A stretch of 64,000 nucleotides of DNA from Labilithrix sp. (lineage in GTDB: Bacteria; Myxococcota_A; Polyangia; Polyangiales; Polyangiaceae). Position 1 is the first letter of the stretch. Each line of letters opens with the position of its first letter. The position numbers and the translations under genes were made by a program. The stretch lies in assembly GCA_019637155.1 (NCBI GenBank), contig JAHBWE010000009.1, positions 186,001 through 250,000 of the forward strand, read 5' to 3'. The notes beneath the pieces were generated by a model. The model was not told the origin of the DNA and searched no databases. It saw only the letters and a program-made list of their open reading frames with translations. Below, piece by piece: positions 59,480-64,000 of the stretch.

Positions 59480-60145
59480 TTAGCGTGAGGTTGAGAGGGG
59501 GGTGTGTTGGTGGCCGGTGGGGGTGAAGTTGGTGGGGGCGAGCCAGCGTTGGATGGCGGCGCTGATGCGGGGCCAGTCGCGGTCGAGGATCGCGAACCAG
59601 GCGGTGTCGCGGTTTCTTCCTTTTACGATCATGTGCTGCGCGAAGGTTCCCTCGAACGTGAAGCCGAAGCGGAGGGCGGCTCTTCGCGAAGGCTCGTTCT
59701 CGGCGTCGCACTTCCACTCGAAGCGGCGGTAGCCGAGGTCGACGAACGCGTGCTGCGCGAAGAGCCACAGCGCCTCCGTCGCCACCCGCGTGCGCGCGAT
59801 GCGCGGGCCCCACAGGATGCTGCCGATCTCGATCACGCCGTGCTCGGGCGTGATGCGGAGATACGCCTGCCGTCCTTCTGCGCGTCCCGTCGCGCGGTCG
59901 ATGACGGCGTAGAAGAGCGGGTCCGCTCCGCGCGACGCGGCCTCGATCCATGCGTCGGTCGCGGCGCGATCGGGCGGCGGAGAATCGAAGAGCCAGCGGT
60001 AGCGCTCCGGCTCGGCGCGGGAGGCTTCGTCGAGCGTCTCTGCGTGCTTCGCGGCGAGCCTCTCGAGGCGCGCGTAGCGACCTTCGAGCGTCGAGCCATC
60101 GGGCCGCGGGCGCGGCGTCCAGGTCGAGAGGTCGGCCCCGCTCAT
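59480..60145 (-). CDS. GNAT-family N-acetyltransferase
   Basis: About 221 residues from ATG at 60145 overlapping the previous stop (ATGA). RimJ/RimL-type core: LEGRYARLERLAAKHAETLD, FYAVIDRATGRAEGRQAYLR, EIGSILWGPRIARTRVATEA (acetyl-CoA loop, R-x-x-x-A/G-T) and YRRFEWKCDAENEPSRRAAL followed by FGFTFEGTFAQHMIVKGRNR. Probably acetylates a protein N-terminus or small amine; the substrate is unknown. Last gene of the rpe - metalloprotease - GNAT operon. The C-terminus ends in the repeat array border. Confidence 0.88.
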   Translation of the reverse strand: MSGADLSTWTPRPRPDGSTLEGRYARLERLAAKHAETLDEASRAEPERYRWLFDSPPPDRAATDAWIEAASRGADPLFYAVIDRATGRAEGRQAYLRITPEHGVIEIGSILWGPRIARTRVATEALWLFAQHAFVDLGYRRFEWKCDAENEPSRRAALRFGFTFEGTFAQHMIVKGRNRDTAWFAILDRDWPRISAAIQRWLAPTNFTPTGHQHTPLSTSR

Positions 60146-61566
60146 GGATTCGCGAGCACCTCGTCCGCCCACTTCTTCGTCTGCGCGCACGTGGCGGTGG
60201 AGGTCCAGCCGCCCGCGCCGCGCTTGGCGGGGCCGGCGGCGATCACGAGCTCGCGGTCCCTCCGCGCGAGGAGGAGCGGGCCGAGATCGCTCCGCTCGAA
60301 GCAGATCGCGGTCGGCGTCTCGAGCGCGGGCTTCCCGAGCGTCTTCTTCATGCCCGGCGTGACCTTCGTGAAGGCGCGCTCCGAGAAGCCGTCGGGGCGC
60401 GGCCGGTCGGCGTCGTACCGCTCGTGGACCGCGAAGGCCATTTCATCGCCTTTCACGTAAATCGCGGATCGGTCGCCGCCCCAGCCCGACGCGGCGAGGC
60501 GCGCGAGGTGGCTCTCGGTCCACTCCTCGTACATGAGCGCGAACTCGAGCTCGCCGAAGGAGTCCTCGTCGTCCTTCTTCCATCCCGAGCCGAGCGCGTT
60601 GGCGGTCGGCGGAGACACCGTGAGCGGAGGCTCGTGCTTCTCCCACTTGTCGAAGTGGAGCACCTGCTCCGTCGTCGTCGGCGGGTTCTCCCAGACCCTG
60701 TTCACCGCCGCCCAGCCGCCCTTCCGCCGCGCGGCGTTGACGAAGAAGAGACCGTCGACGTACGGCGCCATCAGGCTCGCCTTCAGGATGTGGGGGACGT
60801 TCTTGATCGACTCGCCCTTCATGCCCGCCGCCATCATCTCGCGCAGGCTCGACTCCGGCGGATCGAGCGCGGTCATGCTCACGCCGCCCTCGTCCGCCAT
60901 CGCGTAGTCGATCATCAGGCTCGTCGCGTCACCCTCCGCGAGGCACGCGAGGGCGAGGGTCTTGTCGCCTTCGCCCGGCTTGTACGTGGAGCGGGACTTC
61001 AGGTCCCACGACTGGTCCTGCAGCGCGTGCACGAGCTCGTGGGCGAGGGTCGCCTGCGCCTCTTTTCCTTTGAGGTCGTTCGCGAGGTACATCGTGCCGT
61101 TCTTCGGCTCGTAGAAGCCCTCGAGCTGCGCGTCGAGCAGCTTCAGGAGCTCGTCGAGGTACACGAACGACGCCGGCGCGAAGCCGAGGAGCTGGAGGAG
61201 CTCGCCCTCACGCTTCAGCGCCTCCGGCGGGTACTCGCGGAGCGCCTTCTCCTTGATGCGCCCGACGAGCTCGCTGCGCTCGAGCTTCACGCCGGGGACC
61301 GGCCGTTGCGCGTTGACGCCGCGGAGCGCGCTCACGCGGGCGAGCGCCCTCGCGACCTGCTTCGACTCCTTCGAGGCGAGCGCGCTCTCGCTCTTCGGCG
61401 CCGCGGGCTCGGCGGTGGTGGCGATCGGCGGCGGCGTCGGGAGCGGGCTCGGCGGCGGCGGCGCGCTCGTCGTCGAGCACCCTGCGATCAGCGCCAGCGC
61501 CGCGAGGAGCGTCGCGCGCTGCGTGGCCGCGCTGACGGCGCGACGCACCTCCCCGCGCGGCCTCAC
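60142..61566 (-). CDS. HExxH metalloprotease-like lipoprotein
   Basis: 474 residues from a GTG overlapping the rpe stop. Signal AALALIAGC with lipobox, then a Pro/Ser/Thr-rich linker. A zinc-protease motif HELVH at residues 176-180 sits in [20 protein letters not shown]; the third ligand is possibly in [15 protein letters not shown] (Glu). Family members of this length in Myxococcota are of unknown target. The remainder holds [20 protein letters not shown] and ends [15 protein letters not shown]. Predicted envelope-facing endopeptidase. The first in-frame ATG is far downstream, so GTG is supported by the overlap. Confidence 0.85.
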   Translation of the reverse strand: MRPRGEVRRAVSAATQRATLLAALALIAGCSTTSAPPPPSPLPTPPPIATTAEPAAPKSESALASKESKQVARALARVSALRGVNAQRPVPGVKLERSELVGRIKEKALREYPPEALKREGELLQLLGFAPASFVYLDELLKLLDAQLEGFYEPKNGTMYLANDLKGKEAQATLAHELVHALQDQSWDLKSRSTYKPGEGDKTLALACLAEGDATSLMIDYAMADEGGVSMTALDPPESSLREMMAAGMKGESIKNVPHILKASLMAPYVDGLFFVNAARRKGGWAAVNRVWENPPTTTEQVLHFDKWEKHEPPLTVSPPTANALGSGWKKDDEDSFGELEFALMYEEWTESHLARLAASGWGGDRSAIYVKGDEMAFAVHERYDADRPRPDGFSERAFTKVTPGMKKTLGKPALETPTAICFERSDLGPLLLARRDRELVIAAGPAKRGAGGWTSTATCAQTKKWADEVLANP

Positions 61567-62228
61567 TTCGCGCCTCGGATGGCGGCGATCGCGGCCTTGT
61601 AGTCCTTCGCGTCGAAGACCGCGCTCCCCGCGACGAGCACGCGCGCCCCCGCCGCGATCGCGCGCGGCGCGGTGTCGGCGTTGATGCCGCCGTCGATCTC
61701 GAGGTCGATCGGCAGCTTCCGCTCGTCGATCATCCGCCGGATCGCGGTGACCTTCGGCAGCACGGCGTCGATCATCGACTGCCCGCCGAAGCCCGGGTTC
61801 ACGCTCATGACGAGCACCTGATCGCAGACGTCGAGGACGTAGCGGATCGTGTCCTCCGGCGTGGACGGGTTCATCGTCACGCCGGCGCGTTTTCCGAGGG
61901 AGCGGATGTGCGCGAGCGTCCTGTGCAAATGGGTGCAGGCTTCGACGTGGATCGTGATCGTGTCCGCCCCCGCCTCCGCGAAGGCGTCGACGTAGCGCTC
62001 GGGCTCGACGATCATCAGGTGAACGTCGAGCGGCAGGCGCGTGACTTTACGGATCGATTTCACGACCGGTGGGCCGATCGTGATGTTCGGGACGAAGCGG
62101 CCGTCCATCACGTCGACGTGGATCCAGTCGGCGCCGGCGTCCTCGACCGCGGCGATCTCCTCTCCGAGCCGGGCGAAGCTCGCCGACAGGATCGAGGGGG
62201 CAACGAGGACGCGATCGCCGTGGCTCAT
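61563..62228 (-). CDS. rpe: ribulose-phosphate 3-epimerase
   Basis: About 221 residues from ATG at 62228; the upstream frame to 62633 is antisense to the GNAT gene. TIM-barrel motifs: [35 protein letters not shown] (metal His/Asp), [41 protein letters not shown] and [12 protein letters not shown]. Interconverts ribulose-5-phosphate and xylulose-5-phosphate in the pentose phosphate pathway. First gene of a three-gene operon; divergent from the GNAT gene with 30 bases between starts. Confidence 0.96.
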   Translation of the reverse strand: MSHGDRVLVAPSILSASFARLGEEIAAVEDAGADWIHVDVMDGRFVPNITIGPPVVKSIRKVTRLPLDVHLMIVEPERYVDAFAEAGADTITIHVEACTHLHRTLAHIRSLGKRAGVTMNPSTPEDTIRYVLDVCDQVLVMSVNPGFGGQSMIDAVLPKVTAIRRMIDERKLPIDLEIDGGINADTAPRAIAAGARVLVAGSAVFDAKDYKAAIAAIRGAK

Positions 62229-62258
62229 CGGGCCGCGAAAGGCTATCAAGAAGTCGTC

Positions 62259-62720
62259 ATGCAGGCGCGCAAGATCACGAAGGCCGACTTCGATCAGATC
62301 GTCGAGGTCATCGATCGGTGGTGGGGCGGACCGATGGCCACCTTCGCGCATCCGATCTTCTTCTGGGAGCTCGGGGACAACGCGCTGGTGGTCGAAGAGG
62401 ACGGGAAGCTCATCGGTTTCATCCTCGGCTTCCTCGTCTTCAAGACGCCGAAGACGGGCTACGTCCACCTCGTCGGCATCCATCCCGATCACCGGCGGCA
62501 GGGCGTCGGTCGTCTCCTCTACGAGCAGTTCACCGCGCGCTGTCTCCAGCTCGGCTGCACGCGCATGAAGGCGATCACCACCGTCGCGAACGAGGGCTCG
62601 CTCAAGTTCCACGAGGCGATGGGGTGGAAGCACGAAGAGCTGGAGGACTACGCCGGCAAGGGACGCAAGCGCATCGTGTTCACGAAAGAGCTGGTCGCGC
62701 CCGGCACGCCGATGGCGTGA
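62259..62720 (+). CDS. GNAT-family acetyltransferase
   Basis: 153 residues from ATG at 62259. Standard fold: [59 protein letters not shown] (acetyl-CoA motif A, R-R-x-G-V-G) and [20 protein letters not shown]. Acts on an unidentified amine. A typical single-domain size. 30-base divergent spacer from rpe; 40 bases before the cyclic-nucleotide protein, likely cotranscribed. Confidence 0.9.
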   Translation: MQARKITKADFDQIVEVIDRWWGGPMATFAHPIFFWELGDNALVVEEDGKLIGFILGFLVFKTPKTGYVHLVGIHPDHRRQGVGRLLYEQFTARCLQLGCTRMKAITTVANEGSLKFHEAMGWKHEELEDYAGKGRKRIVFTKELVAPGTPMA

Positions 62721-62760
62721 GCTTTACAAGCTCCGCGAAGAGCGCGAAGGTCACAGGCAA

Positions 62761-63288
62761 ATGTCTTCCGTGAAGATCCCGGCCGCCGATCCGAAGGTCA
62801 CGCCTGCGCAGCTCCGCGAGGTCGGCCTGTTCGGCGCGCTCTCCGACGACTTCCTCGAGCACCTGGCCGGCACGCTCTCGGTCCAGCGCTACACGGTCGG
62901 CGACGTGATCTTCCGCGAGGGCGATCCCGCGCGCGAGATGTACGTGGTGCTCGACGGCGAGATCGAGGTGTTGAAGAAGAGCCGCCGCGGACGCGAGACG
63001 CGGGTGGCGATCCTCGGCCCGAACGACTGCTTCGGCGAGATGTCGATCATCGACATGCAGCCGCGGTCCGCGACGGTGCGCGCGGTCGGCTCGTCGCGCC
63101 TCCTCCGCATCTCCACCGAGGAGATGGACGCGCTCTACCGTCACGACCTCAAGAGCTACACCCTCATCGTGCTCAACATCGCGCGCGATCTCTCGCGGCG
63201 CCTCCGCGTCGCGGACGGCCTCCTCGCCGACTTCACGATGAACGTGCTCGACGAGTACGCGACGTCCGCCTCGGGCAAGGCGTCTTAG
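62761..63288 (+). CDS. cyclic-nucleotide-binding domain protein without effector domain
   Basis: 175 residues. A Crp/Fnr-type cNMP-binding domain spans most of the protein: LSDDFLEHLAGTLSVQRYTV, VIFREGDPAREMYVVLDGEI, the phosphate-binding cassette region FGEMSIIDMQPRSATVRAV and a helix YTLIVLNIARDLSRRLR. The usual C-terminal helix-turn-helix is missing, so it is not a DNA-binding regulator itself; it may regulate a partner by binding c-di-GMP, cAMP or none (RPRSAT has the Arg seen in cAMP binders). The stop overlaps the convergent lipoprotein stop by 4 bases. Confidence 0.88.
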   Translation: MSSVKIPAADPKVTPAQLREVGLFGALSDDFLEHLAGTLSVQRYTVGDVIFREGDPAREMYVVLDGEIEVLKKSRRGRETRVAILGPNDCFGEMSIIDMQPRSATVRAVGSSRLLRISTEEMDALYRHDLKSYTLIVLNIARDLSRRLRVADGLLADFTMNVLDEYATSASGKAS

Positions 63289-63611
63289 TTTTCGTCTTCG
63301 TTACCCGCGTCGCCGGCGTCGGCTTCGGCGTCGCCCGCGTCCGCTCCGCCGTCCGTGCCGCCGTCTTCGTCGGCGACGTTCGGCGGCTCGCCGTCGGGGG
63401 ACCCGGCCGCTCCGTCGCGGAACGAGTCTTCGGTCTGCGCTCCGCTGTCCATCGTCGGCGGCGGCGCGAAGACGCCTCCGTCGGCGAGAGCGGAAGGCTC
63501 CTGCGGCGGGAGCGGCTGCGGGTTCAGCGGATCGATCACGCACGCGACGAGCCCGCCGCCGATGAGGAGCGACGCGCCGAGGCGGAAGCGAGCGCTGCGG
63601 GAGAGCTTCAC
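63285..63611 (-). CDS. NPQPLPP lipoprotein, Asp/Gly-rich
   Basis: About 108 residues from GTG overlapping the preceding gene stop (GTGA). Signal RFRLGASLLIGGGLVAC with lipobox, followed by VIDPLNPQPLPPQEPSA, an NPQPLPP motif just after the lipid site. The remainder is an Asp/Ala/Gly-rich low-complexity chain (DEDGGTDGGADAGDAEADAG). No domain. Tandem with a similar lipoprotein at 63.6-63.9 kb. Confidence 0.75.
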   Translation of the reverse strand: MKLSRSARFRLGASLLIGGGLVACVIDPLNPQPLPPQEPSALADGGVFAPPPTMDSGAQTEDSFRDGAAGSPDGEPPNVADEDGGTDGGADAGDAEADAGDAGNEDEN

Positions 63612-63877
63612 TCCGGCCCCGCGTCGGCGTCCGCTCCTGCGTCCGGATCGGCGCTCGCGTCGCCCGGCGCGGCGGCGACGCCGGAGGAGCTCGTGCTTCC
63701 GCCGAAGCCGCTCGAGGAGGAGCCGCTGGCCGTCTCGGGATCGCGCTGATCGTCGTCGTCGTCTCCGGTGACGGGCGGGAGCGGCTGCGGGTTCAGCTCG
63801 CCGCTGCACGCCACGACGGCGGCGCCGCCGATGGCAGCGAGGAGGGCGAGGTGGACGAGGCGACGGCGGACGAGCAC
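63608..63877 (-). CDS. NPQPLPP lipoprotein, Asp/Ser-rich
   Basis: About 89 residues from GTG at 63877. The signal LVHLALLAAIGGAAVVAC ends in a lipobox and is followed by SGELNPQPLPPVTG, a second NPQPLPP motif. The rest is low complexity (GDDDDDQRDPETASGSSSSG and DPDAGADADAGPE). Its stop overlaps the start of the neighbouring NPQPLPP gene. The open frame continues to 63988, but the added residues precede the signal. The last 123 bases of the window hold no recognised gene. Confidence 0.72.
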   Translation of the reverse strand: MLVRRRLVHLALLAAIGGAAVVACSGELNPQPLPPVTGDDDDDQRDPETASGSSSSGFGGSTSSSGVAAAPGDASADPDAGADADAGPE

Positions 63878-64000
63878 GAGCGGACTAATAGCAGCGAGCG
63901 TACCAGGCGCGACGCTGCGTGGAAAATCACGACGGTGCGGGGCCACGGTCGCGCTCGTACCCTGACAGCTTGCGAGCGGGTGGCTCACGTTGGCACAATC

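Overview
The window is a very GC-rich chromosomal segment of a myxobacterium, most likely of the Polyangiales/Labilithrix type. This is inferred from gene content: many Cys-, Asp- and Pro-rich lipoproteins (including two with the NPQPLPP motif), a trypsin-like protease with a MYXO-CTERM-like tail, long TPR/DUF3857 proteins, an NtrC-type two-component pair, and almost no intergenic space apart from islands of GC-rich repeats. No rRNA, tRNA, CRISPR array, integrase or IS transposase was recognised.

Layout. (1) 0-6 kb: a CcmA-like ABC ATPase (-), a 15-bp tandem array, a hairpin repeat and the MoxR - DUF58 - TgpA operon (+). (2) 6-14.8 kb (-): ClpB, a Cys-rich lipoprotein and the replication block dnaN-recF-gyrB without an adjacent dnaA. 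(3) 14.8-19.8 kb (-): a cytochrome c maturation unit with a fused CcmF-CcmH protein, a zinc-ribbon membrane protein and a secreted Ig-like/coiled-coil protein. (4) 20-23.4 kb (-): methyltransferase, an orphan SctQ/FliN-type (SpoA) protein, a lipoprotein and an aminotransferase. (5) 23.4-25.4 kb (+): TPR protein, hairpin repeat, a possible broken gene, and a small-protein/nucleotidyltransferase pair. (6) 25.4-32.8 kb (-): two giant tandem TPR-DUF3857-transglutaminase-fold paralogues, one lacking the catalytic Cys. (7) 33-39.3 kb (+): UbiA-type prenyltransferase, then a catalase-fold lipoprotein, a LodA-like quinoprotein oxidase and a LodB-like flavoprotein, then a CPBP protease. (8) 39.3-43.3 kb: an island of Imm21-type immunity genes and HEAT-like partners without a visible toxin. 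(9) 43.3-54.8 kb: MFS transporter, DUF2252 lipoprotein, TlyA, BtuF-like lipoprotein, histidine kinase/sigma-54 regulator, secreted protease, barrel protein. (10) 54.8-58.5 kb (-): FAH hydrolase, degenerate FGE-fold protein, CinA, MqnD-like protein. (11) 58.6-59.5 kb: tandem repeat arrays. (12) 59.5-63.9 kb: rpe operon, GNAT and cyclic-nucleotide-binding proteins, twin NPQPLPP lipoproteins.

Most genes form tight operons with ATGA/GTGA/TTGA overlaps, and many starts are GTG or TTG, so several starts were set by overlap and domain limits. The points most worth a second look are the export-linked LodA/LodB/catalase-like triad, the Imm21 island, the CcmF-CcmH fusion, the active/inactive DUF3857 pair, and a family of intergenic repeats built from short hairpins with 3-nt loops, whose arms change length together and which abut gene starts or ends.
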